64,000 nucleotides of DNA from CAKZSB01 sp964573105. Lineage in GTDB: Bacteria > Pseudomonadota > Gammaproteobacteria > Granulosicoccales > Granulosicoccaceae. Of the stretch, positions 44,328 to 53,004 are shown piece after piece. The position numbers were made by a program, and so were the translations under genes. The stretch's first letter is position 1. Each line of letters begins with the position of its first letter. The notes beneath the pieces were generated by a model that was not told where the DNA came from, made no database searches, and saw only the letters and a list, made by a program, of their open reading frames with translations. The stretch spans positions 88,973 through 152,972 of the forward strand of contig CAZNIS010000006.1 of NCBI GenBank assembly GCA_964573105.1, written 5' to 3'.

Positions 44328-45416
44328 ATCATCGACATCGCCGTTCTGGGTGGCGGCAATGGCTCGCATGCCGCCGCCGCCGACCTCACACGCAATGGCC
44401 ACCGGGTGCGGTTCTGGCGCCGCGATCAAGCTGCCATCGATTCGCTGCGCGCCGCAGGCTCGGCACTTGCGCTCGTCGATCATGCCGGTCGGCACGTGGT
44501 TGCACTCGCGCTGGCCAGTCATGATCTGGGCGAGGTGCTGGACGGGGCAGAGCTGATCGTCTGCCCGCTGCCGGCGTTCGCCCAGCACGATATCGCGCTG
44601 CAGATGGCGCCGCACCTGCGCGACGGTCAGGTGATCTATCTCACCCCCGGCACCTTTGGCAGCTACACCATGCTGCGCGCTCTGCGCGGCGCCAACTGCA
44701 GTGCCGACGTCGCATTTGTCGAGTCCGGCACGCTGCCGTATCTCACCCGGCTGCACGGCGAGCGCGAAATCGCCATCACCACGCGCGCCACGCGGCTGCC
44801 CAGCGGTGTGCTGCCAATGCGCCTTCACGATTACGCCATGCAGCGTGTGGCCGCCGCCTATCCCGCAGTCGAGGATGCCGGCGATGCGCTGTCTGGCGCG
44901 CTGATGAATGCCGGGCCGATCATTCATCCGCCATTGATCATGATGAACGCCGGGCCGATTCAACACTTCGAACATTGGGATATCCACAACGAGGGCACTC
45001 AGCCCGCGGTGCGCGCCGTGACCACGCGTCTGGATCACGAGCGCATCGCTGTGCGTGAAGCGTTAGGTTATGGCGCGCCACACTTTCCGCTGGCCAACCA
45101 CTACGACGCCGATGCCGAGGAGTGGATGTACGGCAACCTCGCGCACGAAAAACTCGTCGACTCCGGCGACTGGCGCGAAGATCTGGTGCTCACCGAACAT
45201 CGCTATATGCGTGAGGATGTCGCGTGTGGTTTGGCGTTTCTGGTTTCAGCGGCAGAATTTACCGGTGTCGATGCGCCGGTGGCCAACGGTCTGCTGGCAC
45301 TGGGTTCGGCCATCTGCGACGACAACTTCAATCACAGCGGTCGCACGTTTGAATCGATTGGACTGGCCGATTATTCACGGCAACAGCTCACGCAACTCTT
45401 GCAGCAGGGGCTATAG
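44328..45416 (+). CDS. octopine/nopaline dehydrogenase-family oxidoreductase with non-canonical start (operon gene 4)
   Basis: About 362 residues. The Rossmann motif IAVLGGGNGSHAAAADL lies upstream of the first canonical start (GTG 44406). Between the previous stop (TAA 44316-44318, same frame) and that GTG no ATG/GTG/TTG exists. GGAG at 44320-44323 is well placed for ATC at 44328 or 44331. The C-terminal half has the opine-dehydrogenase domain (NAGPIIHPPLIMMNAG, catalytic His region). It would reduce or oxidise an N-(carboxyalkyl) amino acid with NAD(P). Without the N-terminus it could not bind the cofactor, so an AUC start, or a base error, must be assumed. Confidence 0.8.
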   Translation: MIDIAVLGGGNGSHAAAADLTRNGHRVRFWRRDQAAIDSLRAAGSALALVDHAGRHVVALALASHDLGEVLDGAELIVCPLPAFAQHDIALQMAPHLRDGQVIYLTPGTFGSYTMLRALRGANCSADVAFVESGTLPYLTRLHGEREIAITTRATRLPSGVLPMRLHDYAMQRVAAAYPAVEDAGDALSGALMNAGPIIHPPLIMMNAGPIQHFEHWDIHNEGTQPAVRAVTTRLDHERIAVREALGYGAPHFPLANHYDADAEEWMYGNLAHEKLVDSGDWREDLVLTEHRYMREDVACGLAFLVSAAEFTGVDAPVANGLLALGSAICDDNFNHSGRTFESIGLADYSRQQLTQLLQQGL

Positions 45417-45526
45417 GCGTTCCGGGTTTGCAGGCAGGCTCGTTTGAGTCAGCCATGACAACTGCTCCGTCCATCCCAATCGGTGCGATGATTCTCGCCC
45501 ACTGATTCACCACGCAGGTAACGACG

Positions 45527-46417
45527 ATGCTGAACCACTATCGCCACCCGGAATCAATTATCTCCACCGACGCGCTGCAAAAGCTGTTAGATGATCCAGA
45601 GTTGCGCCTCTTCGATTGCACCATGCACCTGGTGGCAGATAGTGATGATGCGCCCTACCGTGTAGTCAGCGGTCGCGACGACTACCTGCTGGGCCACATT
45701 CCGGGCGCGGCACACATCGATCTGCAAGCCGATCTGTCCGACCCGGATTCGCCGTATCGTTTCACCGTGCCGTCAGCGGCGGTTCTTGTGAAAAAACTGG
45801 CGGCACTTGGCGTTGGCGATCAGTCGCGCGTCGTGCTGTACTCGGCCAACAGTATGCAGTGGGCGACGCGAGTCTGGTGGATGTTGCGCAGCGGCGGGGT
45901 CAACAACGCTGCCGTGCTCGACGGCGGCTTTCAGAAGTGGAATCGTGAGCAAAAACCAACCGATACCAAGCCGCATCAATACCCGTCAGCCAGTCTGCAG
46001 GGGCAGCCAGTCGATGGCCTCTTTTGCGATCGACACGAGGTTCAGCGCGCCTCGAAGCAGGCTGACTCGGTGGTCATCAACGCATTGAGCGCCGAATTAC
46101 ACCGCGGCGACAGTGCCCGTTACGGCCGCGCCGGCAGAATTCCCGGTAGCGTGAACGTCGCGGCTGCCACCTTGCAGGCGGGCGACGCCGGCACCCTGTT
46201 GCCGGCACCCGAGGCAGCGGCGTTGTTCAGTGCGGCGGGGGCCACGTTGGACAAAAAGCTCGTCATCTATTGCGGCGGTGGCATCGCCGCCACCCTCGAT
46301 GCCTTTGTGTTGCATCAGCTGGGTTGTGACGATATCAGCGTGTACGACCATTCCCTGAACGAGTGGGCGCAGGATCACCAGTTGCCGATGGAAGTGGATA
46401 ATCAAACGTCCGCCTGA
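45527..46417 (+). CDS. sulfurtransferase with two rhodanese domains
   Basis: 296 residues. Two rhodanese domains; the C-terminal one carries the active Cys249 in IYCGGGIAAT. GHIPGAAHIDLQADLSDP and GRIPGSVNV are the two CH2A-like strands. The active loop CGGGIA differs from the thiosulfate type CRKG(V/I)T and suits a sulfane-sulfur transferase of the SseA group. AGGTAACG precedes the ATG. No sulfur-pathway partner is adjacent. Confidence 0.88.
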   Translation: MLNHYRHPESIISTDALQKLLDDPELRLFDCTMHLVADSDDAPYRVVSGRDDYLLGHIPGAAHIDLQADLSDPDSPYRFTVPSAAVLVKKLAALGVGDQSRVVLYSANSMQWATRVWWMLRSGGVNNAAVLDGGFQKWNREQKPTDTKPHQYPSASLQGQPVDGLFCDRHEVQRASKQADSVVINALSAELHRGDSARYGRAGRIPGSVNVAAATLQAGDAGTLLPAPEAAALFSAAGATLDKKLVIYCGGGIAATLDAFVLHQLGCDDISVYDHSLNEWAQDHQLPMEVDNQTSA

Positions 46418-46492
46418 ATTCTCCGAGCGGCGGATGGATGGCCATCCACCAGTGAGTTTCAATCCCGCAGCCTGGCGTAACGGTCGAACTCC

Positions 46493-46900
46493 ATGAAGGT
46501 AATAACCAGACTCAACGGCGACTTTGAATCGCACGAAGTGATCGAGCTCTACCGCGCCAACAACTGGTCGGCGGCAGATAAACCCGAGCAACTGCTGGCT
46601 GCCCTTCGTCATTCGCACAGCGTCGTCACCGCACGGGTCACCAGTCGGCTGGTGGGGCTTGCCAATGCCATCTCCGACGGCCATCTGGTGGTTTATTATC
46701 CACATATGCTGGTCCATCCGGACTATCACGGCAATGGTATCGGGCGCGAGATGATGGCCGCGCTGCAAACGATCTATAGCGGTTTTCATATGCAGATGCT
46801 CACCGCCGATGCGCAAGCGGTTGAGTTCTACAAAGCGGTGGGTTTCGAGCCTGCCGGCCAGACGCAGGCGATGTGGATGTACGGCGGTGACGAACACTAG
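46493..46900 (+). CDS. GNAT-family acetyltransferase
   Basis: 135 residues, a minimal GNAT fold. VYYPHMLVHPDYHGNGIGREMMAAL is the acetyl-CoA loop (split here: VHPDYHGNGIGREM), and AVEFYKAVGFEPAG is the C-terminal strand. The substrate is unknown. It is a single gene between rhodanese and aroD, with no strong ribosome-binding site. Confidence 0.85.
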   Translation: MKVITRLNGDFESHEVIELYRANNWSAADKPEQLLAALRHSHSVVTARVTSRLVGLANAISDGHLVVYYPHMLVHPDYHGNGIGREMMAALQTIYSGFHMQMLTADAQAVEFYKAVGFEPAGQTQAMWMYGGDEH

Positions 46901-47001
46901 CCCGCCGACAAACGACGCCTGCTTACGCGATGACAACTTAGCAGGTCGGCGCAGAAGCAGGTATCCTTGCGCGCCTGATCCCACATCCGCGAGACCTTCC
47001 A

Positions 47002-47868
47002 GTGACCACCAGCCAGCCGTTTCCGCTGCGCGGCGTTATCGGCGTCGTCGCCAACGATGCCGCTGAACTCAACGAGGCGATAGATAAAAAGCTGCAGTGC
47101 GTTGAAATTCGCGCCGATTTGCTGCTCGACTGCGGCCTGTCACTGGACGACGTGTTGGCGCTGATCAAGCGCGCGACCGATGCCGGCATTGCCACACTAC
47201 TGACGTTGCGCCACCCGAGTCATGGCGGCATGTTTGCCGGCAGTGAGCAAGAGCGTGCGGCAATCAACCGTCAGGCGCTGCAGGCCGGTGCTGATATCAT
47301 CGACCTGGAATGGCAGAGCGAGGCAGCGACGACCATGCTCGCCGAAGGCGCGCCGCTGATCCTCAGTCATCACGACTTCAACCACATGCCCGATGATGCC
47401 GAGCTCGCTCGCATCACCGCCGGCATGTTGCAGGCAGGCTCTGCTGCGATAAAACTGGTGCCAACCGCGGCGACCACCAATGATGCGATACGCATGTTGC
47501 GCTGGGTCGCCGATGCCGACGACAGCACCCGGCGTATCGGCTTTGCGATGGGCGCCGCTGGCGAATGCAGTCGCATACTCACTACCCTGTGTGGCGCGCC
47601 GATCACCTATACAAGCTTCGGCCCCGCCGTCGCACCCGGTCAGATAGCGCTCGATAAACTCCTGTCCGAATACCGCGTCCAGCAGATGTCGCAGCAGACG
47701 ACGATTGTCGCTATGAATGCAGAACACCCGGACGCCATATCCGCGCTCAACCAAACCTATGCACAAAGCGGCGAAGACCGGGTTGCTGTTGGATTTAGTG
47801 CAGATGCCGCCAATCTACTGCAGCGCGAACAACAGCTGTTAAACATCTCGGAAATGCGGTTCGATTGA
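47002..47868 (+). CDS. aroD: type I 3-dehydroquinate dehydratase
   Basis: 288 residues from a GTG. Type I DHQase hallmarks: VEIRADLL, LRHPSHGGMF, DIIDLEW, catalytic His124 region in SHHDF, Schiff-base Lys151 in AIKLVPT, GECSRI and VAPGQI. It dehydrates 3-dehydroquinate to 3-dehydroshikimate. About 50 residues follow the usual domain end (after LDKLLSEY); their role is unknown. No other shikimate gene is near. Confidence 0.87.
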   Translation: MTTSQPFPLRGVIGVVANDAAELNEAIDKKLQCVEIRADLLLDCGLSLDDVLALIKRATDAGIATLLTLRHPSHGGMFAGSEQERAAINRQALQAGADIIDLEWQSEAATTMLAEGAPLILSHHDFNHMPDDAELARITAGMLQAGSAAIKLVPTAATTNDAIRMLRWVADADDSTRRIGFAMGAAGECSRILTTLCGAPITYTSFGPAVAPGQIALDKLLSEYRVQQMSQQTTIVAMNAEHPDAISALNQTYAQSGEDRVAVGFSADAANLLQREQQLLNISEMRFD

Positions 47869-48103
47869 CGGCCTCATGCCGTTGCCGGAGAAAGTGTTAA
47901 TTTCGTCGCGATGCGTTTGCGTTGGTAGTGGCTGACAATTAAATTTGCCGTGAGTGGTTGGGCGCTGCCGCGTATAAAACCTGGTCGCTGGCGATTGGCT
48001 TGCGCGGATTGCAAACTTTGGCATGTACCAATAGCGACGTTGGTTAACACAGTCGATTGATTGCCTCAGATGATCAACGGTGTTAATTGATGTTGTATAA
48101 AAG

Positions 48104-48401
48104 ATGACTGTTCAATCGCACCAAAGATAAAGCGTGGCAGTCGCGACACATCAGTCGCGCACGCGAAAGAAACTGAAATTCAACTCATGCAGTTCGGTCT
48201 TGGGTATAACCCCATCCCAACGACTAAAAACGCTTCTCTCATTCGTAGTGCCTCGGTAGGCTGGATTGCCGAACAGGCAGCTAATCTTCGTTCTTACCCG
48301 ATAGACTTTTTGCTATCAGCATCCGGCTTGAATTTGTTTTTTTACTTTGGGTGTATGCGCAGGCGTACGACAGTGACAGTAAGTTTTTGTTGAACAGTCA
48401 T
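48104..48401. repeat. MITE-like unit bounded by 12-base inverted repeats
   Basis: ATGACTGTTCAA at 48104-48115 is the exact reverse complement of TTGAACAGTCAT at 48390-48401. The enclosed 298 bases are AT-rich. No flanking target duplication is seen, and chance pairing in 1 kb is possible, so this is a weak call. A second inverted repeat (TTGAACA, 11-base loop, TGTTCAA) overlaps the right end at 48390-48414. Confidence 0.25.
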
Positions 48402-48556
48402 TAGCGTTGTTCAAAGTTTTACTGCTATCGATCTAAAACTTTTTTGATTGTGCAAATTCTTTCACAGAAGAATTTTTTTGTGTATTATGTCCCGACAAAT
48501 AAAATAATAATTGACCGCCACGGATTGGCTAGTCACACCTGCAATTGGGGAAAGAA

Positions 48557-48658
48557 ATGAGTGCGATTGACAGACGTACCAAGCAAGTTAAATGTGGGCT
48601 TGAGTCTTCACATTCAGTGTTGCCAGGCACAGTGATTGACGGAGGTGTTTCGGTTTGA
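48557..48658 (+). CDS. candidate 33-residue small ORF
   Basis: ATG at 48557, after a GGGGAAAG stretch, encodes 33 residues (MSAIDRRTKQVKCGLESS...) to TGA at 48656. A promoter-like pair lies about 75-100 bases upstream. At its end GGAGG (48641-48645) is nine bases before a TTG (48655) that would start an 18-codon frame overlapping the stop (TTGA). This looks like leader-type coupling, but no gene follows in register. Evidence is positional only. Confidence 0.2.
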   Translation: MSAIDRRTKQVKCGLESSHSVLPGTVIDGGVSV

Positions 48659-48719
48659 AATCGAAAACCCAACGCTTAATGCATTGTGCTGATTACCGCA
48701 TACGCAGATGAACAGGTTT

Positions 48720-48749
48720 GCTGCCCGGTGGTATCCACTGCCGGGTAGC
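48720..48749 (+). other. strong hairpin in the AT-rich region
   Basis: GCTGCCCGG (48720-48728) pairs with CCGGGTAGC (48741-48749), eight Watson-Crick pairs plus one G-U, loop of 12 bases. No T-run follows. It lies just after the small frames at 48557-48709, so it may be part of a leader RNA or a remnant. Confidence 0.35.
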
Positions 48750-48902
48750 GCGGTTAGTAACACCTGCATTCCAGACTTCAAAATTTCCAGGACGCAAGGC
48801 TCTCAGCACTTCTCAATGCTGATTGGTAAAACAGTCACGCGTGGGGATTGCTGTGCCTGATGGCCCGGGAACATTGATTTAATTTGCTAAGACGATAAAG
48901 CT

Positions 48903-49331
48903 ATGAAAATTTTCTACTGGTTCGCCACCATCAGCATTTTTGTCAGTGGCTGCTCCTTGTTGCCTCAGGATCAGGAGGCCCTCTATCGCCTCGATCAATT
49001 CACCGGCGGTTGGATCTCCGTTAGTGGCGCACTGGTCGGGCAGGAATTTACAGCGACCGTCCAGGACAGTGAGCTCTTGTTCAGTTCTGTTGCCGACAGC
49101 GCTTGCCTGCCAGCTGGCAGTGTCGTGTTCGCCGGTACCGTCGTTGCCGATCGAATAGTAGGTAAGGCGAGCTTCTGCATTGGCTCGGCGCAGTTGTCGA
49201 GCAGAAAGATGGTCGTCACGATTAAAGACAAATCCACCCTTAGCGCGACGATTGAGGCCGCAGCCGGGGTGAACTTTCCCAACGTCGTGCTGGAGCGGCA
49301 AATTCGAATTTCGCAGCGTTCAACAAAGTGA
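48903..49331 (+). CDS. small lipoprotein of unknown function
   Basis: 142 residues. Signal peptide with lipobox VSGC, then a domain of about 120 residues rich in small and beta-branched residues (GGWISVSGALVGQEFTATV), probably a beta-barrel or sandwich. One Cys pair (ACLPAGS, FCIGSA) could form a disulfide. I do not recognise the family. It stands alone after the AT-rich region. Confidence 0.6.
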   Translation: MKIFYWFATISIFVSGCSLLPQDQEALYRLDQFTGGWISVSGALVGQEFTATVQDSELLFSSVADSACLPAGSVVFAGTVVADRIVGKASFCIGSAQLSSRKMVVTIKDKSTLSATIEAAAGVNFPNVVLERQIRISQRSTK

Positions 49332-49528
49332 TTGATGGACGTTACGGGCACAACCGGGCGGCGGGTAATGCGATGTTGTTCGGCGTTGCTTCATCCTGTT
49401 TTGCAGATAGGTTGCAAACAGTGCGCGAAGACTTGCAGGGTCATCAGCGCAGTAGCGCTCACTTGCAACACCCGGTCCTTTCATCGCCTGTTCAGTTTTC
49501 CGCTGTCGCGTAGCCGGGGGAGAATGGG

Positions 49529-50131
49529 GTGAACAATCACAGTCGGGCCAGAATACAAATTTCCGTCAGGACTATGCAGGTCGGCGGCCTGGTGCTTAGC
49601 GTCGTGGTTGGATACCTTGCCGCCTATGCGCTGGTAACCTTATCCAGCAACAAGGCCGATCAGCCAGCGCGCGTCGCAACACCGGCTCGAGAGCGTCCCT
49701 CACACGCCTGGGTAGAGCCGCTGGTTCAGTATCACTCGCTCTATGTTGCCAACACGTTCAAGCACGTCGATGCCGATCTGGATTCGGTGCTCGCGCAGCT
49801 TCGAAAAATCACTGACTCCACTCGCCTTAGAACCGCGTTGCCTGATCTTGCCACCGAGGGCTACGCCGTCAAGCACGTGCAGGAGCTGGGTTTCAATGGG
49901 CAGCCGCTGGTGCAATTGCTCTACGCCAAGGCCGACGAACTGCCGCTTGCGATTTGTGTGTTGCCGGCGATGGGTGATCCCGACAGCGCGGTGCGCGTGG
50001 GTAGTTTTCACGGTTTGCAGGCCGCCAGCTGGATAGAGGGCGATCAGCGCTTTATTCTGGTAGCTGACGAACCGCGCGATAAACTCGAGCAACTGGTTCG
50101 CATCACGCAGGGTGTCTTTCCCAAAGCCTGA
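49529..50131 (+). CDS. membrane protein with anti-sigma-type periplasmic domain
   Basis: 200 residues from a GTG preceded by GGGGAG. Only about 16 residues lie before a membrane helix (about 17-38). The rest is periplasmic and resembles the C-terminal domain of anti-sigma factors of the RsiW/ChrR-neighbour type: YHSLYVANTFKHVDADL, LPDLATEGYAVKHVQELGFN, PLAICVLPAMGD, FHGLQAASWIEGDQRFILVA. The cytoplasmic zinc-containing sigma-binding domain is absent and no ECF sigma gene is adjacent. It may be a truncated or a sensor-only form. Confidence 0.65.
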   Translation: MNNHSRARIQISVRTMQVGGLVLSVVVGYLAAYALVTLSSNKADQPARVATPARERPSHAWVEPLVQYHSLYVANTFKHVDADLDSVLAQLRKITDSTRLRTALPDLATEGYAVKHVQELGFNGQPLVQLLYAKADELPLAICVLPAMGDPDSAVRVGSFHGLQAASWIEGDQRFILVADEPRDKLEQLVRITQGVFPKA

Positions 50132-50157
50132 TGTGGTACGCCTGAAAAACAACCACT

Positions 50158-51066
50158 TCAGGCGGGGGTATCGGCTTGCAGCGCTCGGCGTTTTTTTACC
50201 GCAATCAGATAGAGCCCGATTGCCACCAGTGCCACGCCATAGAGCACGTTCGATGTGATCGCCTCACCGAGCAGCCAGCCGGCCAGCAACACACCTGCCA
50301 CTGGCGACACAAAATTAAAACTCATCATGATGCCCGGCTGATAGCGTTGCATCAGCCAGAGTGACACCACGAATCCCAGCCCCGCCACCACTACACCTTG
50401 ATACAACAGGCCCCAGACCGCGGGCCAATTGAATAGCTGCCACCGGATCGTCTCGAATTGCCAGCTCGCCACAGCGTAGATCGGCAGCGATATCAGCATT
50501 TGCCAGATCGCCACGCGCCCCGGTTCTATTTGTTTCAGCGCATTCGCGCTCAGCACCAGGCGCAGCCCCAGCAGCATTGCACTTGCGACACTGGCGCCGA
50601 TGCCGAGCGTGAACCAGTTGGTTGCCGTCAGATCGGTCGGGTTGATCATCGTCAGGCAAACGCCCGCAAACGCGACCAGCAACCCGATGATGCGATTCAT
50701 GGTCAGCTGATCGCCTGCGATCAGGTAGTGGGCGAACAGTGCTGCAAACAGTGGATTGGTCGAGATCAGCACCGCAGCGATGATGCCGGTGGTGTTATCA
50801 ATGCCAATGTTCATCAGGCCGATTTGCAGGGTAAACATCAGGCCGATGATGATCAGTGGTCGCCACTCGTGGGGTTCGGGCCAGATGCGCATCTTTGCGT
50901 AGCGCGCCCACAGGCCAACCACGATCACACCGATCACAAAGCGGATGAATGCGCTGGCAAACGGCGGGAACACCACCAGGCCGAATTTGCCTGCAATCGG
51001 ATTGCCGCCCCACAGCGTATGAATCAGCACCGAGATCAGCACGGCCTTGAGCGGAATATTGAGCAA
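50158..51066 (-). CDS. EamA/DMT-family transporter
   Basis: About 302 residues with ten membrane helices in two EamA repeats (LIHTLWGGNPIAGKFGLV and AVWGLLYQGVVVAGLGFVVS). The likely start is TTG 51066 (CGGA upstream) because the family begins just before PLKAVLISVL. The longer open frame to 51564 is antisense to the ABC gene and unlike the family. It exports metabolites or amino acids; the substrate is unknown. Divergent from the ABC exporter. Confidence 0.85.
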   Translation of the reverse strand: MLNIPLKAVLISVLIHTLWGGNPIAGKFGLVVFPPFASAFIRFVIGVIVVGLWARYAKMRIWPEPHEWRPLIIIGLMFTLQIGLMNIGIDNTTGIIAAVLISTNPLFAALFAHYLIAGDQLTMNRIIGLLVAFAGVCLTMINPTDLTATNWFTLGIGASVASAMLLGLRLVLSANALKQIEPGRVAIWQMLISLPIYAVASWQFETIRWQLFNWPAVWGLLYQGVVVAGLGFVVSLWLMQRYQPGIMMSFNFVSPVAGVLLAGWLLGEAITSNVLYGVALVAIGLYLIAVKKRRALQADTPA

Positions 51067-51210
51067 CAGATGTCCGTAACAGGGGGGTGACAGTCGCGAG
51101 GAGGCGGGAGACTCGTGTGCAGCCCGCAAACAGCGAAGTGACAGAGTGCGGCAGCGGTGGCCGCAATCAATGCGATAATTGTAGCCGTTTTCCACTATGA
51201 GTGTGCTGGC

Positions 51211-53004
51211 TTGGCCGATTCGCAAAGCAGTTTTCACGCGCTGATCAACCTGATCCGCTACGCGCGCGGGCACCGGCGGCACATCGTGCTGGCGACGAGC
51301 TGCTCGGTGCTGAATCGCTTCTTCGACGTGATGCCCGAGATTCTGATCGGCATCGCGATCGATGTGGTGGTGAATCGACAGAGCAGTTTTATCGCCAAGA
51401 TGGGGCTCGTCAGCGCCGAATCGCAGATCGTCGCGCTGGCCATACTCACGTTCATCATCTGGGCCGGCGAGTCGATGTTTGAGTATCTGCACCTGATTCT
51501 GTGGCGCAACCTCGCGCAGCGCCTGCAGGCCGAGCTGCGCCAGGACGCCTACGAACAGGTGCAACGCCAGGACATGGCGTTTTTCGAATCGCGCAGCTCC
51601 GGTGAGCTGATCGCGATTCTGAACGACGACGTCAATCAGCTCGAACGCTTCCTCGACGGCGGCGCCAACGACTTCATCCAGACGTTTGTCACCGTGATAC
51701 TGGTCGGCGCGGTGTTCTTCATCCTCTCGCCGACGATTGCACTGCTTGCGTTCTCGCCGATCCCGGTGATCGTCTGGGGCGCGTTTTTCTTTTTGCGTCG
51801 CGCCACGCCGCTGTACGCCGATGTGCGCGAGCAGGTAGGGCGGCTGGCCAGCCGGCTGGCCAATAACATCGGCGGCATCGCGACGATCAAATCCTTCACT
51901 GCAGAATCTCGCGAGGCGGCCGCCCTTGAAGCCGCGAGCGAAGCCTACGTGCAGTCGAATCGTCGCGCGATCGCGGTCAGCTCGGCCTTCATTCCGGTCA
52001 TCCGCATGGCGATTCTGGCAGGCTTTCTGTTCACCTTTGTGGTCGGTGGCTTCAAAGCGCTGAACGGCGAGCTGAACGTCGGCGCCTACGGGGTGCTGGT
52101 TTTTCTGACCCAGCGCCTGCTCTGGCCTTTGACCGACTTTGCCAAAACGGTCGATCTCTACGAGCGCGCGATGGCCAGCACCCGCCGCATCCTCGGCCTG
52201 ATTGAGACACCGCTTAACATCGCCGACAGCGGAACCGATGTACTGCCGCTACCGGTGCGGGGTGAGGTGAGCTTTCGTGACGTTGGATTCCACTACGATC
52301 GCGGCTCTGCCGGTGTGCATGATCTTAGCCTGCAGATCGATGCCGGCAGCACCGTGGCGCTGGTCGGTGCAACCGGGTCCGGCAAATCGACGATCGCCAA
52401 ACTGCTGTTGCGATTCTACGAGCCGCAGCGTGGCACCATCAGCTTTGATGGCGTGCCGATCGAACAATTGCCACTGGCGCAGCTTCGCGGCCAGATTGCT
52501 CTGGTCAGTCAGGATATCTTTTTGTTCGATGGCAGTATTCGCGACAACATCGCCTACGGCGCGTCAGGCAGCAGCGATGGGCAAATCAAAGCGGCTGCTC
52601 AGTCGGCAGAGGCGTGGTCGTTCATCGAAGCGCTGCCGGACGGGCTCGACACCGCCATCGGCGAGCGCGGCATGCGGCTGTCAGGCGGGCAGCGTCAGCG
52701 CCTGTCGCTCGCGCGTGCGATACTCAAGGATGCACCGCTGCTGATCCTCGACGAGGCGACCAGCGCGGTCGATAACGAAACCGAGGCCGCGATTCAGCGC
52801 TCGCTCGCGAGAGTGTCCGCCGATCGCACCGTCATCGTGATAGCGCATCGTCTGTCGACTATCGTCAACGCCGACAACATCATCGTGATCGATGACGGTC
52901 GCATCGCCGAGCAGGGCGATCATCACAGCCTGGTCGCCGCTGGTGGCTTGTATGCGGCGCAGTGGCAAGTACAAACCGGGAATTTATTCGGACAAGGCAC
53001 ATGA
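51211..53004 (+). CDS. ABC exporter, fused membrane and ATPase domains
   Basis: About 597 residues. Six membrane helices (about 1-320), then an ATPase domain with GATGSGKST, LSGGQRQRLSLARA, LLILDEATSAVD and the H-loop VIAHRLSTI. It is a half-transporter that works as a dimer, resembling lipid/drug exporters of the MsbA/BmrA group. The start is either TTG 51211 or GTG 51157; neither has a strong site. Its stop overlaps the SirB1-like start (ATGA). Confidence 0.9.
   Translation: MADSQSSFHALINLIRYARGHRRHIVLATSCSVLNRFFDVMPEILIGIAIDVVVNRQSSFIAKMGLVSAESQIVALAILTFIIWAGESMFEYLHLILWRNLAQRLQAELRQDAYEQVQRQDMAFFESRSSGELIAILNDDVNQLERFLDGGANDFIQTFVTVILVGAVFFILSPTIALLAFSPIPVIVWGAFFFLRRATPLYADVREQVGRLASRLANNIGGIATIKSFTAESREAAALEAASEAYVQSNRRAIAVSSAFIPVIRMAILAGFLFTFVVGGFKALNGELNVGAYGVLVFLTQRLLWPLTDFAKTVDLYERAMASTRRILGLIETPLNIADSGTDVLPLPVRGEVSFRDVGFHYDRGSAGVHDLSLQIDAGSTVALVGATGSGKSTIAKLLLRFYEPQRGTISFDGVPIEQLPLAQLRGQIALVSQDIFLFDGSIRDNIAYGASGSSDGQIKAAAQSAEAWSFIEALPDGLDTAIGERGMRLSGGQRQRLSLARAILKDAPLLILDEATSAVDNETEAAIQRSLARVSADRTVIVIAHRLSTIVNADNIIVIDDGRIAEQGDHHSLVAAGGLYAAQWQVQTGNLFGQGT

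Larger units (their letters stand above)
47869..48902. other. 1-kb AT-rich gene-poor region
   Basis: Clearly richer in A+T than the rest of the window (especially 48380-48530). It holds a 12-base inverted repeat (48104-48115 / 48390-48401) bounding about 298 bases with a 68-codon frame (48187-48393) that I do not recognise. It also holds a promoter-like pair (TTCACA at about 48460, TATTAT 16 bases on), two small frames at 48557-48709 and a hairpin at 48720-48749. I see no tRNA, rRNA or CRISPR. It could be a remnant of an integrated element. Confidence 0.4.

Noticed and set aside
44199..45038. 279-codon minus-strand frame
   Set aside because: Antisense of the opine-dehydrogenase-like gene; no recognisable motif.
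48187..48393. 68-codon frame in the AT-rich region
   Set aside because: No ribosome-binding site and no recognised family. It is mentioned only as content of the AT-rich unit.
49328..49532. Two short overlapping frames, one Cys-rich, before the anti-sigma-like gene
   Set aside because: Considered as a lost zinc-finger domain, but Cys/His spacing does not fit and no ribosome-binding site supports them.
50158..51564. EamA frame extended to 468 residues
   Set aside because: The first 166 residues are antisense to the ABC exporter and unlike the family, and they would precede the first membrane helix. The start was placed at 51066.
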